DNA from: JAZOXB01 sp040096185
GTDB taxonomy: Bacteria > Bacillota > Clostridia > Oscillospirales > Oscillospiraceae
Assembly: GCF_040096185.1 (NCBI RefSeq)
Contig: NZ_JBBMFF010000205.1
Span: 1 to 64,000 of the forward strand
DNA length: 64,000 nucleotides
Direction of reading: 5' to 3'
A program made the translations under genes and the position numbers. Shown piece by piece: positions 7,679 through 14,965 of the stretch. The number at the start of each line of letters is the position of its first letter. Positions within the stretch are counted from its first letter, which is position 1. The notes under the pieces are model-generated. The model was given only the letters and a program-made list of their open reading frames with translations, was not told the origin of the DNA and made no database searches.

Positions 7679-10576
7679 TCAGATTTCCTTCGTCAGCTGC
7701 CGGTACAGCAGCGTGACGATCTGCGCGCGGGTGCACAGGTCATCCGGGCTGAAGCAGCCGCTGCCCGTGCCGTTCGTAACGTTGTTCTCCGCCGCCCAGG
7801 CAACGGCCGCGGCATAGTAGCTGTCCGCCGGGACATCGGCAAAGGCCGTATTGCCGGAGGGCTCCGGCTCCCCTGCCGCACGCCACAGGAACGTGACGAT
7901 CTGTGCGCGCGTGCACGGGGCATCCGGGCTGAAGCAGCCGCTGCCCGTGCCGTTCGTAACGTTGTTCTCCGCCGCCCAGGCAACAGCCGCAGCATAGTAG
8001 CTGTCCGCCGGAACATCGGCAAACGCCGTATTGCCGGAGGACTCGGGCATCCCGGCAGCACGCCACAGGAACGTGACGGCCTGCGCGCGGGTGCAGGACA
8101 GGTCCGGCGAGAACGTCGTCTCCGACGTGCCGTTCACCACGCCGTGGGACAGGCCCCAGACGACGGCGTCATAGTAATAGGCATCCTCCGGCACATCCCG
8201 GAACGGGAGCTGCATCACTTCGCCGCAGCGGACGCAGAGGCCGTTCACGACCTCGTGGCCCAGCGGCTCCAGCGGCTGGCGGCGCAGTTCGCCGCAGATC
8301 GTGCAGCGGAAGTCGATCCAGCCCGACATGGTGCAAGTCGGCTCGCGACGGCCCGTTTCGACCAGCTGATGATCATGCATCTTCGGCTGCGTCGTATACC
8401 ACAGGCTGCTCGTCTCGCCGCGGTAGACCGTCAGCGGAGTCTTCGTCTTGGCATAGCAGCGGAAGCAGCCCGCATCCGCATCATACTGCAGCGTGCGGCT
8501 GAGATAGCGCGCGCTGCGGATCGTCATATGACCGTCCTCCATGGAAATGACCCAGCGGGACAGCGACGTTCCGGCGTCCTGCGCCGTGTTGAGCTGCTCG
8601 CTGTTCGAGCGGCAGGCCAGATAGACCGCGTCGGAAGTACCGCCGAGGCGGATGGCATACTGCTCCGTGCCTGCGGCACGCTCGATCTGTACAACGACCG
8701 CAGCGGAAACGCCGCGCAGCGCGCCGTCCTCCTCTGCAAGCCCGGCATCGGCAAACGGGACTGCCGCCTCGCTGCTGCCGAGCGCCGCGCCCGTGACCGA
8801 GCCGTCGCACAGGAGGGCGCGGCCCGCAGCGGAAAGCACATAGGTGCCGCTCCAGTCCTCCGGGGCCTCCGTCAGCTCGTGGAAGGCAGGCGTCGTTCCG
8901 GCCGGAGTCGCAAAATAGCGATAGACGGCGTAAAGTGTCTGCTTCGGCTGCTCAACAGGCAGCTCGCTTCCGGCGCGGAGATAGGCCATGCTCTCAATCG
9001 GCTCCGCCTGCTCCTGCAGGGACCAACCGGCGAAGGAATAGTCCTGCGCATCCGCTGCCGGGGTCCCGGCGGGCAGCGGCAGGGGCTCCGCATCCCCGAC
9101 ATAGCTCTGGATATCCGCCTGCATGACACCGTTCGGCACGGCAAAGTGCAGCACAGCTGGCGTCTTGGCAGAGAAGTGGATCGTGATCGTGCAGTCCGCG
9201 CGCAGGGACGAGATGCGGAACAGGTCGCCCTCCTGCGTCACAACAGCGGCCCCCTCCGGGGTGACCGTTGCGCCGTCGGCATAGTAGCCGCGGGCCGGGA
9301 CGGCCGTGACCGTCATGCCCTTCTGGACGACCGTTCCGGCCGTTTCCGGGGCGTCCGTCGTCACGGTCGCGGTGAAGCTCTCCAGCAGGCTCCAGACGGA
9401 GCTGACCTCCTGCACGGCGTCGACCTTGCCGTGACCGGGATAGGCGTCCTCCGCCGAGACGACGATGGGGAAGGCTGCATGCTTCCGCACGGCTTCCTCC
9501 AGCGATGCGGCGGTCTGGGAGGAATCGCTGCCCAGAATGGCGGGCGAGCAGTCCCAGTTGCCGTAGCGGGCCTTCATGGTGCGGATAGACTCCGCGACCG
9601 TGCCGCCCTGCAGCAGCTTGTTGAAAAATTCCTCTTCAAAGCAGTAATCGCCGATAAAGGTAACGGACTGGCTGTAGCCGTAGACGACACCGGCGCCCGC
9701 ATCCATAAGCGGACCCTCAAGGCCGTCCGTCGCCATGCCGAGACAGATCGCCATCCAAACAAGGCCGCCGTTGGCGGGCTTGTCCATATGGTTGGCAATG
9801 ACCGTACCGTCGACCTCGTAATAGCGCATGCCGTTGATGCCGCTTCCGCCGTAGACGGCGTGGCCGCCGGCATAGTCCTCGGTCGTCAGGCCCTCGCCGC
9901 TCTGCAGGCAGAGGTAGGACGTCGTCGCTTTGGAGGTGTAGTCCTCATTGTCGCCGGTATAGTCCGTGGTGCCGTGGCTGTCAAACAGGATAACGCCGCC
10001 GGACTCGACCGCGTCGGCAATGGCGTCGACCGTCGCGGCCTCCGTCTTATAATAGTAGAACGTGCCCTCGGACTTCGCGGCGATGCGTTGGCCCTCTTCG
10101 TAATACTGGCGCGTGAATGAGCTGTCCAGACCGTAGTACGGCTGGAAGAGATACACGTCGCGCCCGTGCTGCACGCCGCGCAGGGCGGGAATGCTTTCCA
10201 GCGTTTCCGTCTGCGCCGGTTCCTGCGCACGCTCGCTGATGCGCTCGAGCTGCGGGTTATACGAGCAGGTGATGCCCGCATCCGTCTGCCAGGTCACGCA
10301 GCTGCCGTTCGCAGAGACCGTGCCCGGCCGGACGCCGTCGGCTGTCTCCAGCCAATCGCAGAGCGCCCCGGTGTCGGCCGCACCCGCCGTGCCGCCGTTC
10401 GTGCCGTCCGCCGACGGCAGCGAGGCAAAGATCGCGTCGGCCGCGGCATAATCGGCAGCCGTCAGCTCCCGCGGCTCCGCCTGCCCGCCCGGTGCTGCCG
10501 AAGCGGCGGTGCACAGCGAGAACAGCACGGCCACGGATGCCAGCAGAGCCAGAAGCCGTTTCCATCGATTCAACAT
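7679..10576 (-). CDS. SLH-anchored surface protein with a clan CD peptidase-like domain
   Basis: 965 residues with signal peptide (1-27). The N-terminal half has a hydrophobic strand ending in ILFDSHG (His near 197) and a second strand ending in WMAICLGMA (Cys near 277). This His-Gly then Ala-(x)-Cys pattern is typical of caspase/gingipain/clostripain-fold (clan CD) cysteine peptidases, so a surface peptidase is inferred, not proven. InlB-like repeats follow (about 420-560), then a lectin-like stretch, a pair of CxxC motifs (CTIC, CVRC, about 760-790) and three C-terminal SLH domains. The last two SLH repeats are nearly identical at DNA level. The start has AGGAGG 6-7 bases upstream. The gene is transcribed before the flavin protein, with a terminator between them. 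Confidence 0.75.
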   Translation of the reverse strand: MLNRWKRLLALLASVAVLFSLCTAASAAPGGQAEPRELTAADYAAADAIFASLPSADGTNGGTAGAADTGALCDWLETADGVRPGTVSANGSCVTWQTDAGITCSYNPQLERISERAQEPAQTETLESIPALRGVQHGRDVYLFQPYYGLDSSFTRQYYEEGQRIAAKSEGTFYYYKTEAATVDAIADAVESGGVILFDSHGTTDYTGDNEDYTSKATTSYLCLQSGEGLTTEDYAGGHAVYGGSGINGMRYYEVDGTVIANHMDKPANGGLVWMAICLGMATDGLEGPLMDAGAGVVYGYSQSVTFIGDYCFEEEFFNKLLQGGTVAESIRTMKARYGNWDCSPAILGSDSSQTAASLEEAVRKHAAFPIVVSAEDAYPGHGKVDAVQEVSSVWSLLESFTATVTTDAPETAGTVVQKGMTVTAVPARGYYADGATVTPEGAAVVTQEGDLFRISSLRADCTITIHFSAKTPAVLHFAVPNGVMQADIQSYVGDAEPLPLPAGTPAADAQDYSFAGWSLQEQAEPIESMAYLRAGSELPVEQPKQTLYAVYRYFATPAGTTPAFHELTEAPEDWSGTYVLSAAGRALLCDGSVTGAALGSSEAAVPFADAGLAEEDGALRGVSAAVVVQIERAAGTEQYAIRLGGTSDAVYLACRSNSEQLNTAQDAGTSLSRWVISMEDGHMTIRSARYLSRTLQYDADAGCFRCYAKTKTPLTVYRGETSSLWYTTQPKMHDHQLVETGRREPTCTMSGWIDFRCTICGELRRQPLEPLGHEVVNGLCVRCGEVMQLPFRDVPEDAYYYDAVVWGLSHGVVNGTSETTFSPDLSCTRAQAVTFLWRAAGMPESSGNTAFADVPADSYYAAAVAWAAENNVTNGTGSGCFSPDAPCTRAQIVTFLWRAAGEPEPSGNTAFADVPADSYYAAAVAWAAENNVTNGTGSGCFSPDDLCTRAQIVTLLYRQLTKEI
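7743..8042. repeat. Tandem 180-bp SLH-module repeat
   Basis: About 118 bases at 7743-7860 recur at 7923-8040 with only a handful of mostly synonymous differences, a period of exactly 180 bp (60 residues). This is a recent in-frame duplication of one SLH repeat inside the gene. Confidence 0.8.
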
Positions 10577-10598
10577 GCTATTTCCTCCTGTGAATTCT

Positions 10599-10618
10599 GG
10601 TTAGTCTTGCCTAACTCA
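10599..10618. promoter_or_regulatory. GTTAG-N6-CTAAC dyad, proximal copy
   Basis: GGTTAGTCTTGCCTAACTCA contains the inverted repeat GTTAG/CTAAC. A sister copy lies at 10688-10707 in the same orientation. Both are downstream of the likely transcription start of the peptidase-like SLH gene, so they may be operators or small leader hairpins. Confidence 0.5.
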
Positions 10619-10687
10619 AGGCCGCATCCCATCGCCGCATGCTCCGTCCGGAGGGGGTGGCCTCGCTTCCGTTCTGCCGCCGGTTTT

Positions 10688-10707
10688 GGTTAGTCAGCGC
10701 TAACTCA
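10688..10707. promoter_or_regulatory. GTTAG-N6-CTAAC dyad, distal copy
   Basis: GGTTAGTCAGCGCTAACTCA shares the outer 8 and 7 bases with the proximal copy 89 bp away; only the middle differs. Conserved arms with a changed centre fit a protein operator or an RNA stem with a variable loop. Confidence 0.5.
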
Positions 10708-10774
10708 TGTTGGAAAGAAATCCGCCCAAAGGCGGTCCGGATATCCGGTTCTCATTTCCCGTATATCCTAGTGT

Positions 10775-10803
10775 ATTTTACCGGAGACATCGGGTATTGT
10801 CAA
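10775..10803 (-). promoter_or_regulatory. Sigma-A promoter for the peptidase-like SLH gene
   Basis: On the minus strand TTGACA (10803-10798), a 17-bp spacer and TAAAAT (10780-10775). The resulting leader is about 190 nt and contains the two GTTAG dyads and a GC hairpin near 10720-10745. Confidence 0.7.
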
Positions 10804-10824
10804 GATGGATTTGTGTAAAATTTT

Positions 10825-10853
10825 CCTGCGGCGAACACCCGGTTCGCCGCAGG
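10825..10853 (-). terminator. Terminator after alr
   Basis: CCTGCGGCGAAC and GTTCGCCGCAGG form a perfect 12-bp stem with a 5-base loop, followed on the minus strand by AAAATTTT. Confidence 0.7.
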
Positions 10854-10859
10854 TCAGAA

Positions 10860-12035
10860 TCAGACAATATACTGCAGGACCTCGGTCTCGTCCTCGCCGT
10901 TGAGATAGATGCGCGGAATACGCTTGTTGATGCCGCACATCAGCTCATACGGGATGGTCCCAAGGCGGTTGGCAAGGCTCGTCACCTCGATGCTGTCGCC
11001 GCCATCCTCGCCGAAGACCGTGACGACGTCGCCGACCTTTGCCTCCGGCACGCGCGTGATATCGACCATGCACATGTCCATGCAGATGCGGCCGACCTGC
11101 GGCACGCGCCTGCCATGCAGCAGGAACGACACGTTGCTCGAAAGGCTGCGCGGGAAACCGTCTGCATAGCCGATGCCGACGACAGCGATGCGGGCCGGGT
11201 CCTCCGTCGTGTAGGTGCGGCCATAGCTGATCGTGATATTCGGCTCAAAGTCGCGGATCTGGAAGATCGTGGAGCGCAGGGACATCACGGGCCGCAGATC
11301 GATCATGCCGCGCAGGTCCTCCGACGGGAGCACACCGTAGGTCGCGATGCCGGGGCGGACCATATCGAGCGCATACTCGGGATAGAGAATGGTCGCGCCG
11401 CTGTTGCAGCAGTGGCGGATCTCCGGCTCGATGCCCACGCCCTTGAGGGCGCTCAGCATCTGCGTGAAGCGCTCGAACTGCGTATGCGTAAAATTCGCGT
11501 CGGCTCCGTCAATGGAATCCGCGACCGGGAAATGCATGAAAATTCCCTCGATGAGAAGCTTGGGCATCTGCGCAACTTCCTTCAGCTCCTCGACCGTCTT
11601 CGGGTGGTCATAGGCAAAGAAGCCGAGACGCGACATGCCCGTATCCAACTTGATATGGACCTTGAGGCGGCGCTCTGAGCCCTTGAGCTCCTCGTGCAGC
11701 GCGCGGGCATACTCGAGGCTGTGGACCTCCTGCCGCAGTCCCATAGCGACCAGATCGCGCGCATAGGCAGGCGGCGTATAGCCCAGGATCAGGATGGGAC
11801 GGCGGATGCCGCCGCGGCGGAGCTGCATGGCCTCCTCCAGATTGGAGACGGCAAGGAACTCCGCGCCCAGCTCACACAGATGGCGGCTGATGGGCACGGC
11901 ACCGTGGCCGTAGGCGTCAGCCTTGACCACGCCGAGGAGGCGGCAGCCTGATGGGATCTTCGCCCGGAGCTGCTGGTAGTTATGATTCAGGTTGTCGAGC
12001 GAAATATCCGCCCAGGTTCTCTTTAAATAATCCAT
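10860..12035 (-). CDS. alr: Alanine racemase
   Basis: Interconverts L- and D-alanine to supply D-Ala for peptidoglycan, using PLP in the cytoplasm. The 391-residue length is normal. Lys38 in VVKADAYGHG is the PLP lysine. Tyr271 in ISYGRTY and Tyr290 in IGYADG match the active-site tyrosines of the Geobacillus enzyme. It is the last gene of an nnrD-lipoprotein-alr transcript (15-bp gap upstream, strong terminator downstream). Only a weak GGAAG ribosome site is visible before ATG. Confidence 0.95.
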   Translation of the reverse strand: MDYLKRTWADISLDNLNHNYQQLRAKIPSGCRLLGVVKADAYGHGAVPISRHLCELGAEFLAVSNLEEAMQLRRGGIRRPILILGYTPPAYARDLVAMGLRQEVHSLEYARALHEELKGSERRLKVHIKLDTGMSRLGFFAYDHPKTVEELKEVAQMPKLLIEGIFMHFPVADSIDGADANFTHTQFERFTQMLSALKGVGIEPEIRHCCNSGATILYPEYALDMVRPGIATYGVLPSEDLRGMIDLRPVMSLRSTIFQIRDFEPNITISYGRTYTTEDPARIAVVGIGYADGFPRSLSSNVSFLLHGRRVPQVGRICMDMCMVDITRVPEAKVGDVVTVFGEDGGDSIEVTSLANRLGTIPYELMCGINKRIPRIYLNGEDETEVLQYIV

Positions 12036-12050
12036 GTAAATTTACTTCCG

Positions 12051-12620
12051 TTATTTCAGACTGAACTCTGATATCGTCAAATTCAGAATACGCTGACCAT
12101 TATAGCATACTTCCGCATAAATTGGTATGCCATTTTCAAACCAGGTGTCCACCTTGAGCATTTTTTCTTCATAATCCTTCTCATAGGTCGCGCGGAACCG
12201 GCCGTCCTCCTCACCGCCCGCGGCGAGATAGGCGGAGGACCAGCAATATGCCACGACGGCCGGACCGGCCGCCGGAGCGAGCCTTCCGTTTGCCAACAGG
12301 CCGAAGTCCATCATCAGGCCGTCATAGGTGACGGTTCCTCCGGTCTCGTCCACCGCTGCGGTGATTCCGGCCAGCGTCTCGGGCGCGGCGACGGTGAAGC
12401 GCGTCGGGCCGTTCACCTCTGTCTCGCAGTCGAGCGCAAACGGGACGACATAGTCTCCGTAATCTGCCGTCAGCTCCGCGCGGAAGCTGCAGCCCCCGGC
12501 CTGCACCAGCGAGGCGCGGAACGCGATGGCGGGCGAAATGCCCTCGTTTCTTCCTCCGCAGCCGCCGAGCAGCAGGCAGAGGCACATCATCAGTACGGCG
12601 CAGCCTCGCCGCACGCGCAT
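12051..12620 (-). CDS. Lipoprotein, probably LolA/YdcC-like
   Basis: 189 residues with a lipoprotein signal peptide ending in LLGGC (Cys near 21), so it should be anchored on the outer face of the membrane. No catalytic motif is visible. Size, a strand-rich body and its place directly before alr recall Bacillus YdcC, a LolA-like lipoprotein encoded next to alr, but I base this mainly on context. It starts 6 bp after nnrD ends, so the genes are cotranscribed. Confidence 0.6.
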   Translation of the reverse strand: MRVRRGCAVLMMCLCLLLGGCGGRNEGISPAIAFRASLVQAGGCSFRAELTADYGDYVVPFALDCETEVNGPTRFTVAAPETLAGITAAVDETGGTVTYDGLMMDFGLLANGRLAPAAGPAVVAYCWSSAYLAAGGEEDGRFRATYEKDYEEKMLKVDTWFENGIPIYAEVCYNGQRILNLTISEFSLK

Positions 12621-12626
12621 CCCCTC

Positions 12627-13481
12627 CTATGGCAATAGATATGGCAGCTCCGCCGCAACGTCCGAGGGCAGCAGGCCGTACTCCCCCATCCGGGCGGCGC
12701 AGCGGTCGGCCGCCGTTCCGTGGAGCCACGCAGCCGCAGCCGCTGCATGCACGGGCGGCAGGCCCTGCCCCAGCAGTGAGACGAGAATGCCCGCCAGCAC
12801 GTCGCCGCTCCCGCCCGTAGCAAGGCCCGGATTGCCGCAGCGGTTCTCCCAGCGCTCGTCCGCGCCGCAGATGGCAGTCCGGTGTCCTTTGAGCAGCACC
12901 GTCGCGCCGGTCTTCTCCGCAAGCGCCGCAGCCGCGCCCATGCGGTCCTCCCCCGGCAGCCTGCCCATCAGGCGGCGGTATTCGCCGTCGTGCGGCGTGA
13001 GCACCACGGGACAGGCCGCGCCGCGCAGTACATCTATATGCCCCTCGAGCACGTTTATGCCATCGGCATCCACCACAACAGGGCAGGATGCATTGGCAAG
13101 CACAGCCTGCACGGCGGCAAACGTCCCGGCGCTTCTGCCCAAACCGCAGCCAATCAGACAGGCATCGCAGCCGGAAAGCCGCGCCAGAATTTCCGGAACG
13201 GCGCTCTCTGCCAACATGCCGCCCTGCGCGAGAAGCGGGAACACCATCGGCTCGAGCAGCTTCCCCGCCACGATAGGATACACCGGCTCCGGCACGCCGA
13301 CGAAGATCAGTCCTGCGCCGGACCGCGCCGCACCCATGGCCGCCAGCGCCGGAGCGCCCGTATAGCCGACGGCCCCGCACAGCAGCAGAATGCGGCCGAA
13401 ATCGCCCTTGTGCGTCTCGCGCGCCCGCCGCGGGAGCCAGCCGCAGAGCCGCTCCGCGTCCATGACCGAAATATCCGCCAT
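12627..13481 (-). CDS. nnrD: ADP-dependent NAD(P)H-hydrate dehydratase
   Basis: Repairs damaged NAD(P)H hydrates. 284 residues of ribokinase-like fold, with the family signature NPGLATGGSGDVLAGI near the C terminus and GCGLGR and VVDADG motifs in the middle. The NnrE epimerase half found fused in many bacteria is absent. The open frame extends further upstream, but ATG at 13481 is chosen because GGGGGAAAG sits 5 bases before it and the product then starts MADISVM, like relatives. First gene of the nnrD-lipoprotein-alr unit, with its own strong promoter. Confidence 0.9.
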   Translation of the reverse strand: MADISVMDAERLCGWLPRRARETHKGDFGRILLLCGAVGYTGAPALAAMGAARSGAGLIFVGVPEPVYPIVAGKLLEPMVFPLLAQGGMLAESAVPEILARLSGCDACLIGCGLGRSAGTFAAVQAVLANASCPVVVDADGINVLEGHIDVLRGAACPVVLTPHDGEYRRLMGRLPGEDRMGAAAALAEKTGATVLLKGHRTAICGADERWENRCGNPGLATGGSGDVLAGILVSLLGQGLPPVHAAAAAAWLHGTAADRCAARMGEYGLLPSDVAAELPYLLP

Positions 13482-13524
13482 TTTTCTTTCCCCCATCTGC
13501 CGCAATGCGGCCTTTTTCGATATG

Positions 13525-13553
13525 ATTATAATGTACCGCAAAAAAATAGTCAA
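13525..13553 (-). promoter_or_regulatory. Promoter of nnrD-lipoprotein-alr
   Basis: TTGACT (13553-13548), 17-bp spacer, TATAAT (13530-13525) on the minus strand, about 40 bp from the nnrD start codon and divergent from the pheST promoter. Confidence 0.8.
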
Positions 13554-13571
13554 ATCCCCGGCGGATTTCCC

Positions 13572-13600
13572 TTGCAACCTTTGAAGAAATATGTTAAAAT
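13572..13600 (+). promoter_or_regulatory. Promoter of the pheST T-box transcript
   Basis: TTGCAA (13572-13577), 17-bp spacer, TAAAAT (13595-13600). Transcription would start near 13607 and enter the T-box leader. Confidence 0.7.
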
Positions 13601-13606
13601 TTTGGC

Positions 13607-13869
13607 GATACAGAAGAAAAGCTGTGACCGGGCCGCCGGCTGCAGAATGCGGGCTCAGAGAGGGTGCGTTGCTGTGAGCACTCCCCGCAGGCAGTGCAGG
13701 CCTTCCCCCGCGAGCTTCCGGCTGAACGCCCTGCGGAGCATACGCTCCGCGGCAATTAGGCACGGACGGGTCGCTCCGTTATCGGTTTGAGTGCGCCGTG
13801 TCAGCGGCGAATGGCGGGTGGTACCGCGGAAGTTCTGTCTTTCGTCCCCTTTCGGACGGAGGACTTTTT
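13607..13869 (+). promoter_or_regulatory. T-box leader of pheST
   Basis: The hallmark T-box antiterminator sequence GGGTGGTACCGCGG lies at 13816-13829. It is followed by an 11-bp terminator stem (13837-13864) and TTTTT (13865-13869). The AGAGAG bulge of stem I is at about 13655. Uncharged tRNA should pair with the antiterminator bulge and release expression of the synthetase. The specifier is expected to be a Phe codon because of the downstream genes; I could not place it with certainty. This leader and the two promoters fill the 428-base gap between nnrD and pheS. Confidence 0.93.
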
Positions 13870-13909
13870 CTTTTCCTTGCAACATTTCTTTGCAAAAAGG
13901 AGAGCCAAC

Positions 13910-14953
13910 ATGAAAGAACAACTGGAACAGATCAAGGCGAAAGCACTGGCTGATCTCGCAGCGGCGGCAGATATGCCCGCACTGGATGCCGTGCGCGTGC
14001 GCGTGCTTGGCAAAAAGGGCGAGCTGACGGCCGTTCTGAAGCAGATGGGCAAGCTGTCTGCCGAGGAGCGCCCCGTCATGGGCCAGATGGCAAACGCCGT
14101 CCGCGCCAAGCTGGAGGAGGCACTGGAGAAGCGCCGCGCCGCGCTGGATGCCGCCGCGCTCGAGGCAAAGCTCGAGGCCGAGGCCGTGGATGTCACCATC
14201 CCAGGCAAGCCCGTGGAAATGGGCCACCAGCACCCGATGAACCGCGTGCTGCAGGAGGTCAAGGAGATCTTCATCGGCATGGGCTATCAGATCGTCGACG
14301 GCCCGGAGATCGAGGAGGCCGCCTACAACTTCACGAAGCTGAACATCGAAGAGGGCCATCCCTCCCGCGACCGCTCCGACACCTTCTACTTTGACGACGA
14401 CGATTCCGTCCTGCTGCGCACGCAGACCAGCCCCATGCAGATCCGCGTGATGGAGCAGCAGAAGCCGCCCATCCGCATGCTGGCCCCTGGCCGCGTATTC
14501 CGCAAGGACGAGGCCGACGCCACGCACTCCCCGATGTTCCATCAGATTGAGGGCCTTGTCGTCGACGAGGGCATCACGATGGGCGACCTGAAGGGCGCGC
14601 TGGAGACGCTCATCAAGCGCCTGTACGGCGAGGACGCCGTCGTGCGCTTCCGCCCGCATCACTTCCCGTTCACAGAGCCGAGCTGCGAGGTCGACATGCA
14701 GTGCTTCAAGTGCCACGGCACGGGCGAGACGGACGGTCAGGTCTGCTCCACCTGCCACGGCGAGGGCTGGATCGAGCTGCTGGGCGCCGGTATGGTGCAC
14801 CCGAAGGTGCTCGAGGGCTGTGGCATTGACCCGAAGAAGTACTCCGGCTTTGCCTTCGGCATCGGTCTGGAGCGCATGGCCATGGGCCGTCTGCGCATCA
14901 ATGACCTGCGCCTGATCTTTGACAACGACGTGCGGTTCCTTTCGCAGTTCTGA
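13910..14953 (+). CDS. pheS: Phenylalanine-tRNA ligase alpha subunit
   Basis: Catalytic subunit of the alpha2-beta2 enzyme that charges tRNA-Phe. 347 residues: N-terminal coiled coil (about 1-85), then the class II core with motif 2 around FRKDEADATHSPMFHQ and motif 3 GFAFGIGLERMAM. A Cys-rich insert at about 263-285 (CFKCHGTG...CSTCHGEG) has two CxxCxGxG units like the DnaJ zinc finger. ATG 13910 is chosen over a longer frame because AAAAGGAG lies 7 bases before it and the upstream part is the T-box terminator. Twelve bases separate it from pheT. Confidence 0.97.
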   Translation: MKEQLEQIKAKALADLAAAADMPALDAVRVRVLGKKGELTAVLKQMGKLSAEERPVMGQMANAVRAKLEEALEKRRAALDAAALEAKLEAEAVDVTIPGKPVEMGHQHPMNRVLQEVKEIFIGMGYQIVDGPEIEEAAYNFTKLNIEEGHPSRDRSDTFYFDDDDSVLLRTQTSPMQIRVMEQQKPPIRMLAPGRVFRKDEADATHSPMFHQIEGLVVDEGITMGDLKGALETLIKRLYGEDAVVRFRPHHFPFTEPSCEVDMQCFKCHGTGETDGQVCSTCHGEGWIELLGAGMVHPKVLEGCGIDPKKYSGFAFGIGLERMAMGRLRINDLRLIFDNDVRFLSQF

Positions 14954-14965
14954 GGAGGTAGAGCA

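Noticed and set aside
10599..10707. DtxR/IdeR iron boxes
   Set aside because: Half-sites look similar, but the arms are separated by 6 bases where the DtxR box has about 1, and the sites are inside the leader; kept as an unnamed dyad.
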